The position numbers and the translations under genes are program-made. Positions 17,465-26,481 of a DNA stretch of 64,000 nucleotides are shown here, piece by piece; position 1 is the first letter of the stretch; every line of letters begins with the position of its first letter. The notes beneath the pieces are model-generated. The model worked only from the letters and a program-made list of their open reading frames with translations. It did no database searches and was not told the origin of the DNA. This DNA comes from Candidatus Sulfopaludibacter sp. Lineage in GTDB: Bacteria; Acidobacteriota; Terriglobia; Bryobacterales; Bryobacteraceae. Location: NCBI GenBank assembly GCA_031292755.1, contig JARLGM010000006.1:33698-97697 (forward strand), given 5' to 3'.

Positions 17465-20098
17465 TTAGAACACCAGGCCTATTCGAACGTTCAACGTGCG
17501 AGGCTGCAAAAAGTGAGTGCCGCTGAACGTCGACAGGAAGTTATAGAGGGCCACTTTATTGGTCAGGTTGGCGATGTCCACCGACGCGGTGATGCGCTTG
17601 TGGCCCTCCCGGTGGAGTAGGTTGTCGGTGCCGAGGCCCAGATTAAAGACGTTACGAGGCTTCACGCGGTCCGGATTGTGGTCGTCGTTCTCCTGGCTGG
17701 GGAAGTTATCATATCCGCCCTGAGGTAACGTGATCAGCGTCGATGTCACCTTACCCATCGTGCCGTTTGGGCCAAGGCAGTCGGAAATGGGGTTGGCCAC
17801 GGTGGCTAGCACGCCGTTGCAGGCTAAGCCGATGCTCACCTGTTGATTCGGGGACATGCCTGCCGATCCGCCGATCAAGGCCGCGCCGGCGTCGGGCACG
17901 CCGCTGACCACCAGTCCGCTGTCGTAGCGCCATGTGAAGGCGATCCATTCGGCATTCTTATGCTGATACCGGAAGACTCCCGTAGACTGAAAGGCCTGAT
18001 CGTGATCGATGCGGAACACGCCTGCTGCCAGCGGCGCTCCCTGGAAGATAAGCCCTCCATCCTCCGGTGGGAAGTATCGGGCGCGGGTGTGGCCAAAGGT
18101 CCAGTAAGCCTGAAAGCCTTTCATGTTGGTGGTGCTTACGCGGCCGGTAACTCCATCCAACTTGGAGTTGTGCCATGCGATCGGAAATGTGATTGTAGTG
18201 GCACCCAGGGTGTTGAAGTCGTAGGCATTGTGGGTGTACTTCCAGAAGTAGTCCGCGTCAATCAGCAGGTACTTGCCAATGGCCTGCTGAAGACCGCCAT
18301 TGAATTGATTCCGGTTGCCCGGTTGCAGCGGCTCGCCCACCGAGCCGAACACATTCTGTGCCAGTCCGCCGAGTCCGGTCGCGCTGGAAAGCAGAAGATT
18401 CTCGTTGAACGGTGTCTCCATTGTCCGGGCGTAGGCAACGCGCAGCACCGTTCCACTGCCTTTGATGTTGTAAGCGATGCCGAGCCTGGGTTGCGGACTG
18501 GTCGCGGTGCTCAGGCCATCGTACCTGTCGAAGCGGAAACCCGGGGTGAGGACCAGGTTACCCAGCGTGATTGTATCCTCGATGTACGCTGCGAACTGGT
18601 TGATGTTGCCGGTGGCGTGGTAGTTGAAAAGGCTTCCCCCGCGGCTCAGGTCGTAGGGAACGATTCCGGGATTCAGGTTCGGATTTGTTGTTAGCCCCAA
18701 AGCGTCGCACTGATTCGGGTCCAGGACGGTCGGGGGACCGGCGGCATTGCCCTGGTTATCCACGCAAATGGGGTTGAAGGTGGGGTCAGTAATGCCAAAT
18801 TGGAAATTCTCCAGGAGACGGGTCTGTTTCAAATCCACTCCGTATTTTATGGTGTGATGGCCGGTGGTGGTGGAAACGTCAGCTTTTACGCCCCAGTTCA
18901 GCAGTTGCCGCTGCTGGGCCTGCGTGGTTGGCAGATCGTTGAAGATGTTCGAGCTGGGGTAGTAGTTGAACTGGTCTTTCCGGATATAAGGGTTGATCGT
19001 GATCAAGGTGTGCGCACTGACGGTGTGTTGATAGCCCGGTGCGATGCTCCAGGTGAGAACCCGCTGCCGCTGCGTCTGGCCGCTCTGCTGTTGGTCGAGG
19101 TTGTTTGGGATCTCCAGACCGTTGCGCGCCATGAACAGGTTGAAGTGGATTACGTCCTTCCCGGTGGGCTGAAAATCGAGACGGTCGAAAAGTGTCTGAT
19201 TGTTCCCAATATCGTGATAGGGCGAAAACTCCGGAGTGTCCAGGAACCGGCCGCTCCGCACCCCGTCGACGGCGAGGAAGTTGCCGAATGTCGAGGTTCC
19301 GTAGCCCAAGCCGAAGCTGCCTCCGTAGGTGCCGAACGAACCGTAGCTCGCGTCGACGTTGCCGAATACCCGCCCGGCTCCGAGTCCGGACCTCGTGGTG
19401 ATATTTGCGGTCAGGCTGGTCTTGTCGCCGAATTCGGCCGCCGGCGAACCGGTGACGATTTCCATGCTCTGAACGGCGCTGGTAGGAAGCTGCGTGGAGA
19501 AGACCTTGCTCTGTTGATCGCTGATGGGCTGGCCGTCAATCACGAAGGTGACTTGAGCGTGATCGCCGAGCGGGTGGAAGAAGCCGTTGCCGTCGGCTGC
19601 CACGCCGCCGGTACTGTAAACGATCGCCTGGCTCAAACCGGCACCCGGATCGATTTCAGGCAATTTCATGATGAGATTCCGGTCGGTATCCACGTGCGCC
19701 GAGGGATCCACTTCCAGAAGGTCCGCTCCGGCGCCCTCTACCGTGACCGTAGTCTTCGAGCCCGCCAGGTCCATTTGAATCTTGACCTGCACCGGAACCG
19801 AATTGCGGACGTCGACATCCTGGGCGTGGACGTTGAAGCCGGAAGCAGTCACTTCCAAATGATACGGATTGGGAGGAATATTGACTAATCGAAACGAGCC
19901 ATGCGCATCGGTCACCGTGGACTGCCGGTAGTTGGTGAGGGCGTTATGAATGTATACCTCTGCGTGAGTAATGGCGGCGCCGGAAGGGTCCAGGATGGTC
20001 CCCTCAATCGTTCCGGCATTACCTAGAGATTGCCCGAACGCACCGCTTGCAACATAGAACAACACACCTAAAGCACAGACAGCGAGCGTTTTCATCAT
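17465..20098 (-). CDS. TonB-dependent outer-membrane receptor with carboxypeptidase-regulatory-like N-terminal domain
   Basis: 877 aa. Signal peptide about 1-22. A CarboxypepD-regulatory-like beta-sandwich covers 28-112 (GTIEGTILDPSGAAITHAEV), as in the acidobacterial 'OmpA-related' receptor family. The plug domain (about 120-240) contains VTFVIDGQPISDQQSKVF and ITTRSG. The remainder is a long beta-barrel ending in LNVRIGLVF with a terminal aromatic residue, the usual outer-membrane insertion signal. Ligand unknown; plant-polymer oligosaccharides or peptides are typical guesses. GTG 20101 precedes two ATG codons (20098, 20095); 20098 is used. It lies 103 bp downstream of the LytTR regulator gene on the same strand. 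Confidence 0.9.
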   Translation of the reverse strand: MMKTLAVCALGVLFYVASGAFGQSLGNAGTIEGTILDPSGAAITHAEVYIHNALTNYRQSTVTDAHGSFRLVNIPPNPYHLEVTASGFNVHAQDVDVRNSVPVQVKIQMDLAGSKTTVTVEGAGADLLEVDPSAHVDTDRNLIMKLPEIDPGAGLSQAIVYSTGGVAADGNGFFHPLGDHAQVTFVIDGQPISDQQSKVFSTQLPTSAVQSMEIVTGSPAAEFGDKTSLTANITTRSGLGAGRVFGNVDASYGSFGTYGGSFGLGYGTSTFGNFLAVDGVRSGRFLDTPEFSPYHDIGNNQTLFDRLDFQPTGKDVIHFNLFMARNGLEIPNNLDQQQSGQTQRQRVLTWSIAPGYQHTVSAHTLITINPYIRKDQFNYYPSSNIFNDLPTTQAQQRQLLNWGVKADVSTTTGHHTIKYGVDLKQTRLLENFQFGITDPTFNPICVDNQGNAAGPPTVLDPNQCDALGLTTNPNLNPGIVPYDLSRGGSLFNYHATGNINQFAAYIEDTITLGNLVLTPGFRFDRYDGLSTATSPQPRLGIAYNIKGSGTVLRVAYARTMETPFNENLLLSSATGLGGLAQNVFGSVGEPLQPGNRNQFNGGLQQAIGKYLLIDADYFWKYTHNAYDFNTLGATTITFPIAWHNSKLDGVTGRVSTTNMKGFQAYWTFGHTRARYFPPEDGGLIFQGAPLAAGVFRIDHDQAFQSTGVFRYQHKNAEWIAFTWRYDSGLVVSGVPDAGAALIGGSAGMSPNQQVSIGLACNGVLATVANPISDCLGPNGTMGKVTSTLITLPQGGYDNFPSQENDDHNPDRVKPRNVFNLGLGTDNLLHREGHKRITASVDIANLTNKVALYNFLSTFSGTHFLQPRTLNVRIGLVF

Positions 20099-20201
20099 CA
20101 CTCAAGTATTGGGAATCCGGATTTGAGCGCCAAGCTAATTCTTGCTGACGGACGACTTGTTAGCAGGATCGAACTAAAAACAGCCGTGAGAGGACTATCG
20201 T

Positions 20202-20969
20202 TCACCACTGTAGGATTTGCCGAATACTGTGCGCCTGCCGCTTGCTGACAATCAGTTGGAGCGAATTGCTCAAAGTGATGAGCCAGCGCTGACTGCTGAG
20301 CGCACTCATTTTGCGGACATGATTCACGTTGACGATGGCGTTGCGATGGACTCGCTGAAAATGTACCTCGCCCAGGCGCTCCTGAATCGCGCGCAGCGAT
20401 TGAGTGGCCAGCAGGCGCTGCTTCGCTGTGACAATCCACACCAATTCCCGCTCGGCCTGGAAAGCCAGGATCTCATCTTCGTCCAGCAGGAAGTAGTCCG
20501 CGCCGTTCCGGCCCACCACTTTGCGCCGATGGGTGGACTGGGGTGCGTCGCTGGCTGCGGCGATCTTTGCCACCTGGTTGGCGATTTCCAAAGGATCGCC
20601 CCGCATGCTCCTGGCACGTTCCACCGCAGTGCGCAGCCTCGTTTCGTTGACCGGCTTGAGCAGGTAATCCACCGCGCCCGCTTCGAACGCCTGAATGGCG
20701 TGCTGATCGAACGCAGTAACGATCACAACCACAGGCGCATGCTTACCATTCAGGTTGCGCACCACCTCAAAACCACTCATTACCGGCATCTGCAGGTCAA
20801 GAAATACTACATCTGGTTTCAACTTCTCAATCTGCAGCAAGGCCTGTTTGCCATCACTGGCTTCGCCGAGGACCTCAACATCGGCCAACTGCTCCAAATC
20901 CTCGCGAAGAACCCGGCGAGCGATAGGCTCATCGTCCACGATCAAGGCTTTTAAGACGCGAGGATCCAT
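20202..20969 (-). CDS. LytTR-type DNA-binding response regulator
   Basis: 255 aa. The receiver domain (1-120) has the acidic pocket VDDE, phosphoacceptor D58 (FLDLQMP) and the lysine in YLLKPVN. The LytTR DNA-binding domain (about 150-252) has KVVGRNGADYFLLDEDEI and the family motif FQRVHRNAIVNVNHV. No histidine kinase gene is adjacent, so its partner is elsewhere. The downstream TonB-dependent receptor gene on the same strand could be a target or operon mate. An AGGAG directly abuts ATG 20969 with no spacing, which is unusual and makes the start or its mode of initiation uncertain. Confidence 0.9.
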   Translation of the reverse strand: MDPRVLKALIVDDEPIARRVLREDLEQLADVEVLGEASDGKQALLQIEKLKPDVVFLDLQMPVMSGFEVVRNLNGKHAPVVVIVTAFDQHAIQAFEAGAVDYLLKPVNETRLRTAVERARSMRGDPLEIANQVAKIAAASDAPQSTHRRKVVGRNGADYFLLDEDEILAFQAERELVWIVTAKQRLLATQSLRAIQERLGEVHFQRVHRNAIVNVNHVRKMSALSSQRWLITLSNSLQLIVSKRQAHSIRQILQW

Positions 20970-21096
20970 CTCCTGTTAGGTCTACAGCGAACTGCCTTCA
21001 GGATGCGACAGGAAACTCACGAGCGGCGAAAGATACCCGTGAGCGGGCCTCTTTTCGGAATCGGCGGGAGGGAGTTCGGCGCCCGGCGTGCCGCTG

Positions 21097-21441
21097 TCAG
21101 GGCTTTCGCGCGGCTTCCACGGCTTGCTTGGCGATAGCCAGACTGTACGTGCAGGTACCGTGATGATTGCGGCAACTCGCGATCGTTCTCAGGCACTCGC
21201 AAGGACAGCGTCGCCTATTTAGGTCCTTCAGGAGAGCCGGCAGTTTCGCAGTCGGTACAGCGCTCAGGTCTACGCCTGGAAGAGTAGTGTAGAAAGGCTC
21301 GCGTTCTTTCAACACTGGCTGGTTCCAGACTGTCGATTGCAGCATGATACAGGTGAAACCGAAGATGACCGCAGCGCACACTGCTAATTTGAGGGCAGCC
21401 TGGCGGGTGATCCGGTTCCGACGCTGACTGCGGCTCCCCAT
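21097..21441 (-). CDS. Small membrane-anchored cysteine-rich protein
   Basis: 114-residue protein with one N-terminal membrane helix (about 17-36, AALKLAVCAAVIFGFTCIML) preceded by a basic tail. The helix is followed by a linker and the C-terminal cysteine motif CPCECLRTIASCRNHHGTC, then YSLAIAKQAVEAARK. From memory, similar CPCxC...CR...C..S motifs occur in small acidobacterial proteins, sometimes next to thioredoxin-like domains. That suggests metal binding or redox activity, but the function is unknown. ATG 21441 is preferred over an in-frame TTG at 21450; no good Shine-Dalgarno is visible. Confidence 0.6.
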   Translation of the reverse strand: MGSRSQRRNRITRQAALKLAVCAAVIFGFTCIMLQSTVWNQPVLKEREPFYTTLPGVDLSAVPTAKLPALLKDLNRRRCPCECLRTIASCRNHHGTCTYSLAIAKQAVEAARKP

Positions 21442-21595
21442 GCGGCACAACTAGTATGAGCATGAAGAGCGTAACTACTCCGGTTTTTCTCACAAGCGGC
21501 CTTCAAATGGTTGCAGACGGCTCATTGTGGCAATTGGCGGAGCAGACTCAAACTCTGAATTGCGGCTTCAACCGCGGCCGTCCCTGCCACGCCGA

Positions 21596-22837
21596 TTATT
21601 CGTACCTCAGCACTTCGGCGGGCGTGATGCGGGTGGCGTTGCGGGCCGGGTACAGCGTCGCCAGGAAGCTTACCAGAATGGCTAGGGCGGCGATCCACAC
21701 GCCATCCACCCAGCGCGTTTCGAAGGGCACGAAGCTCATGGAGTAGACCGATTCCTGCAGCGGGACCAGCCGGTATTTGTTGGCGTAGTAGGAAATGCCG
21801 TAGCCGAGTACCAGCCCGAGGGCGCTGCCCGCCACGCCGATCAGTACGCCCTGCAGCATGAAGATGCGGCGGATCTGGCTGTGGCGGGCGCCCATGGACA
21901 TGAGCACGGCGATGTCGCGGTACTTTTCCATCACCATCATGACGAGCGTGATGAAGATATTCAGCGCGGCCACCAGTTCGATGAGCCCGATCACGATGAC
22001 GGTGACGACGCGCTCCATGGTGAGGGCGCTGAGCAGTTGCTTGTTGCGCTCCTGCCAGGTGGTGGTGGTGTATTTCGGGCCCACCACGCGCTCGATATCC
22101 TTGGCGATGGCGGGGGCGGCATCCAGGTCATCCACTTTGATTTCGATCTGATTGATGACGTCCTCAAGCCCGAGGGCGTGCTGTAAGGCTGGCAGTGAGA
22201 CGAACACCCAATTGTCGTCGATTTCGAAGAATCCCGAATCGAAAATACCGGAGACGTGAAAAGGGCGGAGCGGGGGCATGACGGTGAAGCCCGCCAGTTC
22301 GGTGGCTTCCGGAAAGATGGCGGTGATCCGGGAATTCAGCACCATGCCGGTATCCTGCACCATGCTGTTGCCGATTATGATGCCTGGGACGGCGCGGTTG
22401 GGGTCGCGCAATTCGTTCAGCGAGCCGGCCTTCAAATGGCGCAGGGTCTCGCTGATGGCCAGTTCGGAATCCACGTCGATGCCCTTCACCACGCCCGCGT
22501 GTGACTGCACCGGAGCCTTGAGAAATGCCGGTTCGTAGAGCGCGGGGGATACCGCGACCACGTGGGGCACCTTGCGGATGCGCGCGGCCATGTCGTGCCA
22601 GTTTTCGATGCCGTTCAGCGGCTCCTTCTCCAGCACGTTGATGTGCGCCATGGCTCCCAGCAGATTGCGCTGCAGGGTATTGCGAAAGCCGTTAGTGACC
22701 GCCAGCGCGATCACCAGCGCCATCACCCCGGCGGTCACTCCCATGACGGAGATCAGGGTAATGATAGAGATCACCGCTTCTTTGCGGCGCGCCCGCAGGT
22801 AGCGATTGGCGATGAACAGCTCGAAGCGGGAGATCAT
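21596..22837 (-). CDS. lolC: LolC/LolE-type lipoprotein-releasing ABC transporter permease
   Basis: 413-residue inner-membrane permease expected to act with a LolD ATPase in releasing lipoproteins to the periplasmic carrier. The N-terminus has ELFIANRYLRARRKEAVISII and the first helix (about 22-48). A periplasmic domain of about 220 residues follows. Three C-terminal helices of the FtsX domain (about 270-400) include LITLVMMVMEKYRDIAVLMSMG-type sequence and end in LYPARNATRITPAEVLRYE. It is downstream of lysS on the same strand across 130 bp of unusual repeat sequence. The ATPase gene is not in the window. LolC versus LolE cannot be decided here. Confidence 0.85.
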   Translation of the reverse strand: MISRFELFIANRYLRARRKEAVISIITLISVMGVTAGVMALVIALAVTNGFRNTLQRNLLGAMAHINVLEKEPLNGIENWHDMAARIRKVPHVVAVSPALYEPAFLKAPVQSHAGVVKGIDVDSELAISETLRHLKAGSLNELRDPNRAVPGIIIGNSMVQDTGMVLNSRITAIFPEATELAGFTVMPPLRPFHVSGIFDSGFFEIDDNWVFVSLPALQHALGLEDVINQIEIKVDDLDAAPAIAKDIERVVGPKYTTTTWQERNKQLLSALTMERVVTVIVIGLIELVAALNIFITLVMMVMEKYRDIAVLMSMGARHSQIRRIFMLQGVLIGVAGSALGLVLGYGISYYANKYRLVPLQESVYSMSFVPFETRWVDGVWIAALAILVSFLATLYPARNATRITPAEVLRYE

Positions 22838-22853
22838 GAAGCACCGGGAAAGC

Positions 22854-22879
22854 GGGGGTTGGGGGTTGGGGATGGGGGG
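22854..22879 (+). repeat. G-quadruplex-forming motif between lysS and lolC
   Basis: Four runs of guanines (5, 5, 4 and 6) are separated by only TT, TT and AT on the plus strand, the template strand for the minus-strand lysS-lolC unit. Such short loops predict a very stable quadruplex. It ends 17 bp upstream of the lolC start. Confidence 0.7.
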
Positions 22880-22925
22880 TTTGTGGCTCGCTTCGCTCGC
22901 CGGGCGGCAACCGCAGCCGCACCCT

Positions 22926-22958
22926 CCCTGGCCCCTGGCCCCCGGCCCCTGGCCCCTG
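22926..22958 (+). repeat. Heptanucleotide tandem repeat (CCCTGGC)
   Basis: Four consecutive CCCTGGC units (one with a C variant, CCCCGGC) plus a partial fifth sit just downstream of the lysS stop codon on its transcribed strand. A T6 run follows on the plus strand. No coding role is seen. Confidence 0.75.
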
Positions 22959-22967
22959 TTTTTTCCC

Positions 22968-24473
22968 TCATACTCCGTCCAGTTCGCGCAGTTGGCGCAC
23001 CAGGTCGATGGGACCTTCCGGACGGAGGAGCGGGAACAGGATGACGTCGCGGATGGACCGGCATCCGGTGAGAATCATGGTGAGGCGGTCGATGCCGATG
23101 CCTTCGCCTCCCGTGGGGGGCAGTGCGTAGGCCAGGGCGCGCACGTAGTCTTCATCCATCTGGTGCGCTTCTTCATCGCCGCGCTCGCGCATGGAAAGCT
23201 GCATCTCGAAGCGGCGGCGCTGTTCCTGCGGGTCGTTCAACTCGGTATAGGCGTTGCCGATCTCCATACCGGCGGCGTAGATTTCGAAGCGCTCCACGAA
23301 AGCGGGGTCGTCGGGCTTGTTCTTGGAGAGCGGCGAAGTCTCCACCGGATAATCGTACACCACGGTCGGCTGGATCAGCTTTTCTTCCACGTGGCGCTCG
23401 AAGATATCGGTCAGCGCTTCCCCGGCGGTGGACTTATCGGAATTTCGCAGGAGCCACTCGGGATTGGCTACATCTTCCATGGTGGGCCGGCCGTCCCCCT
23501 GCCAGAAGCGAACCACGGCTTCGCGCATGCTATACCGCTCCAGCCGGCTGAAGTTCAGCTTATGGCCTTCGTATTCGATCTCCGTGGTGCCTACGGCATC
23601 GCGCGCGGCCTGCGCCAGCAGTTCCTGGGACAACTCGATCAGGCCCTGATAATCGGTGTATGCCTGGTAGAACTCCAGCATGGTGAACTCGGGATTGTGA
23701 TGCGTGGAGAGTCCCTCATTCCGGAAGTTGCGATTGATCTCGTAAACGCGATCGAGCCCGCCCACCACCAGCCGTTTCAGATACAGTTCGGGCGCAATCC
23801 GCAGGTACAGGTCGATATCCAAGGTGTTGTGATGGGTGATGAACGGACGCGCCGCCGCGCCGCCGTAGAGCGGCTGCATCATGGGCGTTTCCACTTCGAT
23901 AAACTGGTGCGCTTCCAACTGGCGGCGCAGAGAGGAAATGATCCGGGCGCGGGTGACGAATACTTTGCGCACGTCGGGATTGGCCACCAGGTCGAGGTAG
24001 CGCTGGCGATAGCGCGTCTCCACGTCCTCAAGGCCATGCCACTTCTCAGGCATGGAGAGCAGGGTCTTGGAGAGGAACTCCAGCTTTTCGACATGGATGC
24101 TCAATTCGCCGGTGCGGGTCCGGAAGAGGTAGCCGTCCACGCCGATGAAATCGCCGATATCGACCAGTTTGAAGAGTTGAAAGTCGCGCTCGCCCACCGC
24201 GTCCTTTTTGACGTAGATCTGCAGACGCTCGCCATTCTGCTGCAGGTGGGCGAAGCCCGCTTTGCCCATGTGCCGCAGCGTCATGAGGCGGCCGGCAACG
24301 CTGACACGCACCTCGGGAGTCAGCTCTTCCGCGGTCTTGGCGCCGTAGCCGCCCAGGATTTCGGGAATGGTGTGGGAGAAATCGAACCGGCGCCCGTAGG
24401 GGCGGTATCCCAGGGCTTCGATCTCGCGGATGCGGGCCAGGCGCTGCTTGAGTAGATCGTCTTCGAGCGACAA
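22968..24473 (-). CDS. lysS: Lysyl-tRNA synthetase, class II
   Basis: 501-residue cytoplasmic enzyme charging tRNA-Lys with lysine. An N-terminal OB-fold anticodon-binding domain (about 55-150, [20 protein letters not shown]) is followed by the class II catalytic core. Motif 1 lies around [22 protein letters not shown], motif 2 around [22 protein letters not shown], and motif 3 is [15 protein letters not shown]. Length is normal. The start is TTG 24473, supported by AGGAG seven nt upstream. It diverges from the glycosyltransferase gene across 43 bp and is followed by lolC. Confidence 0.97.
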   Translation of the reverse strand: MSLEDDLLKQRLARIREIEALGYRPYGRRFDFSHTIPEILGGYGAKTAEELTPEVRVSVAGRLMTLRHMGKAGFAHLQQNGERLQIYVKKDAVGERDFQLFKLVDIGDFIGVDGYLFRTRTGELSIHVEKLEFLSKTLLSMPEKWHGLEDVETRYRQRYLDLVANPDVRKVFVTRARIISSLRRQLEAHQFIEVETPMMQPLYGGAAARPFITHHNTLDIDLYLRIAPELYLKRLVVGGLDRVYEINRNFRNEGLSTHHNPEFTMLEFYQAYTDYQGLIELSQELLAQAARDAVGTTEIEYEGHKLNFSRLERYSMREAVVRFWQGDGRPTMEDVANPEWLLRNSDKSTAGEALTDIFERHVEEKLIQPTVVYDYPVETSPLSKNKPDDPAFVERFEIYAAGMEIGNAYTELNDPQEQRRRFEMQLSMRERGDEEAHQMDEDYVRALAYALPPTGGEGIGIDRLTMILTGCRSIRDVILFPLLRPEGPIDLVRQLRELDGV

Positions 24474-24516
24474 AAAAGTCTCCTAAGGCTGAAATAAGTT
24501 ATTATAAGGGCTTCGT

Positions 24517-25230
24517 TTGCAACGATCCATTTCCATTATCATTCCCGCCTATAACGAAGAGAAACGGCTACCTTCCACGCTGAAGATCGTGAAGGCCTAT
24601 CTCGATCGCACTCCATGGGATTTTTGCGAGGTGGTGGTGGTGGACGACGGCTCGCGCGACGGCACCGCGGCGGTTGCCGAATCCGCCGGTGTGCGCGTGC
24701 TGCGCAATCCCGGCAATCGCGGCAAAGGCTACACCGTCCGGCACGGCATGATGGAAGCCAGGGGCGAGTGGTCGCTGTTCACCGATGCCGATCTTTCCTC
24801 CCCCATCGACGAGCTTGCGAAACTGTGGGATGCGGTGGAACAGAGCGGCGCGCAGGGGGCCATCGGCTCGCGCGCGCTGGACCGCAAGCTGGTCGGCGTT
24901 CACCAGCCGCCCTTCCGCGAAATCATGGGCCGGGTATTCAATCTGGTGATGCGGCTGGTCACGGGGCTGCCGTTCCACGATACCCAGTGCGGCTTCAAAC
25001 TGTTCCAGACCCGGGCGGCACACGAGATCTTCCGGCGTCAGCTTCTGGATGGTTTCGGCTTCGATGTGGAAGTGCTGTTCATCGCCAAGCGCCTGGGGTT
25101 CCGCACCCTGGAAGTGCCCGTGCGATGGAACGACGTGGCCGGCACCAAGGTGAGCCTGATGCGCGGAGTAGCCGCGTTTCTGGATCCGCTGAAGGTGCGC
25201 TGGAACGGCATCGCGGGCAAGTACAAGTAG
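24517..25230 (+). CDS. Family 2 glycosyltransferase, dolichyl/polyprenyl-phosphate glucosyltransferase-like
   Basis: 237-residue GT-A glycosyltransferase probably moving glucose or another hexose from a nucleotide sugar to a polyprenyl phosphate. It begins ISIIIPAYNEEKRL, has the nucleotide-binding VVVDDGSRDGT (about 42-52), then NRGKGYTVRHGM and the metal-binding FTDADLSSP (about 88-96). The acceptor-side segment DTQCGFKLF is typical of the DPG synthase-like branch. No membrane helices follow the catalytic domain, unlike ArnC- or GtrB-type enzymes. Start TTG 24517 has AAGGG about 7 nt upstream. Confidence 0.88.
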   Translation: MQRSISIIIPAYNEEKRLPSTLKIVKAYLDRTPWDFCEVVVVDDGSRDGTAAVAESAGVRVLRNPGNRGKGYTVRHGMMEARGEWSLFTDADLSSPIDELAKLWDAVEQSGAQGAIGSRALDRKLVGVHQPPFREIMGRVFNLVMRLVTGLPFHDTQCGFKLFQTRAAHEIFRRQLLDGFGFDVEVLFIAKRLGFRTLEVPVRWNDVAGTKVSLMRGVAAFLDPLKVRWNGIAGKYK

Positions 25231-25253
25231 CTCGCTTCGCTCGCCGGGGCTGC

Positions 25254-25259
25254 GATAAT
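25254..25259 (+). promoter_or_regulatory. Putative -10 box of the DUF169 gene
   Basis: GATAAT, 7 nt before ATG 25267. It overlaps the alternative in-frame ATG 25258, which argues that translation starts at 25267 on a leaderless mRNA. Confidence 0.35.
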
Positions 25260-25266
25260 GGCATCG

Positions 25267-25974
25267 ATGCCTGACTATCGCGCGATCGAACAAAAGATTC
25301 AGCAGATTCTTACTTCTCCTCGCCGTCCCGTGGCTGTTGCGTTTTTGGATCAAGTGCCGGAAGGGATCGCGAGGTTCGAAGGCTCCGAGCCTTCTTCGTG
25401 CAGTTACTGGCGCCTGGCCGCTGCCGGACGCACTTTCTATACCGTGCCTTCGGACCATTGGAATTGCCCTATCGGGGGTTACACGCACAATACTCTCAGC
25501 GCCGAACGAATGCCCGAGTTACAGCAGGTGCTGGGCCTGATGAGTGAAATCGGTTACGTCCGGATGGAGGAAATTCCCGGCGTGTTTCACATGGAGCAGA
25601 CGCCTGCGGCGATTGTGTACGGGCCATTGGGAGAGATAGCGGTAACGCCAACGGTGGTGCTGGCCTCCGGCAAACCGGGCCGCGTCATGATGCTCTCGGA
25701 AGCGGCCTTGCGCGCGGGCGCAATGTCCACTCTGCCGCTGCTCGGACGGCCTACCTGCATGGCCATCCCGGCAGCCATCGCCCATGGCGCGGTGACCAGC
25801 TCCGGCTGCGTCGGCAACCGCACGTATACCGATATCGGCGAGGATGAGCTGTATGTTACGTTGCGCGGCGTGGATCTCGAGAAGATCGCGAATGAGATCG
25901 ACACCATTGCAAGAGCTAACAGCACTTTGTCGCAGTATCATTTGCAACGGCGGCAAACACTCGCCACGGCATAA
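25267..25974 (+). CDS. DUF169 domain-containing protein
   Basis: Protein of unknown function, 235 aa from ATG 25267 (238 from ATG 25258). It shows the DUF169 landmarks RRPVAVAFLDQVPEGI, a cysteine-bearing SSCSYWRLAAAGRTFYT, CPIGGYTHN (about 67-75), MLSEAALRAGA and GRPTCMAIPAAIAHG, ending YTDIGEDELYVTLRGVDLEKI. Conserved cysteines at about 42, 67, 165 and 182 could bind a metal, as suggested for some DUF169 proteins; this is inference. It has no membrane segment and no obvious operon partner. Confidence 0.85.
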   Translation: MPDYRAIEQKIQQILTSPRRPVAVAFLDQVPEGIARFEGSEPSSCSYWRLAAAGRTFYTVPSDHWNCPIGGYTHNTLSAERMPELQQVLGLMSEIGYVRMEEIPGVFHMEQTPAAIVYGPLGEIAVTPTVVLASGKPGRVMMLSEAALRAGAMSTLPLLGRPTCMAIPAAIAHGAVTSSGCVGNRTYTDIGEDELYVTLRGVDLEKIANEIDTIARANSTLSQYHLQRRQTLATA

Positions 25975-26031
25975 CGTCGTACGCGCACACTTTGGCCCTA
26001 TTGAGCCGTCGTATGTGGCAGGTCCGCCACT

Positions 26032-26037
26032 TATAAT
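26032..26037 (+). promoter_or_regulatory. Putative -10 box of the single-domain response regulator gene
   Basis: Perfect TATAAT ending 8 nt before ATG 26046, with no Shine-Dalgarno. The predicted transcript starts at or within a few nt of the start codon. Confidence 0.5.
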
Positions 26038-26045
26038 TAAAATGG

Positions 26046-26435
26046 ATGCAATTGGAACCTCAGAACAGAGCCACCATTCTGGCGGTGGACGACGACCAAA
26101 CTGTTCTGGGGCTGCTGGACAGCGTTCTGAGCATGGCGGGTTATCGGGTCCTTACCGCCGATGGCGGGCGGAGCGCCATCCAGGTATTTGAAAAGAACAA
26201 GGGTCCGGTCAACCTTCTGCTCACCGACGTGATGATGCCGGACCTCACCGGCCCGGTAGTCGCCGAGCGGTTGCGCTCCCTCCAACCCGATCTGGCGGTC
26301 CTCTTCATTTCGGGATTTCACGATGCCGACCTGGTGCAGCGCTTCGTCACAGCCAAAGGCTTCAGCCTGTTATCCAAGCCTTTTACCGTGGATGCCCTGC
26401 TGCGCGTGGTCGCTATGGCTCTCAACGGTCAATAG
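26046..26435 (+). CDS. Single-domain response regulator (receiver only)
   Basis: 129-residue receiver domain. The acidic pocket is AVDDDQ (13-18), phosphoacceptor D61 lies in LLLTDVMMP, and the switch lysine is in SLLSKPFTVDALL near the end. There is no output domain. Sequence features such as GYRVLTADGG and LFISGFHDAD resemble stand-alone receivers that accompany hybrid kinases. The following gene encodes a membrane protein with a cysteine module on the same strand 46 bp away and could be functionally linked, but this is a guess. Confidence 0.88.
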   Translation: MQLEPQNRATILAVDDDQTVLGLLDSVLSMAGYRVLTADGGRSAIQVFEKNKGPVNLLLTDVMMPDLTGPVVAERLRSLQPDLAVLFISGFHDADLVQRFVTAKGFSLLSKPFTVDALLRVVAMALNGQ

Positions 26436-26481
26436 CCGGGCGCTGCCATGCTAGCCTGTTTCTAAAGGCTCGGGGTTAGCA

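Noticed and set aside
22926..22965. GC-rich repeat plus T-run considered as a lysS terminator
   Set aside because: The T-run lies on the plus strand, whereas lysS is on the minus strand and would need a T-run downstream in its own direction.
22806..24455. 549-codon plus-strand frame
   Set aside because: Antisense of lysS.
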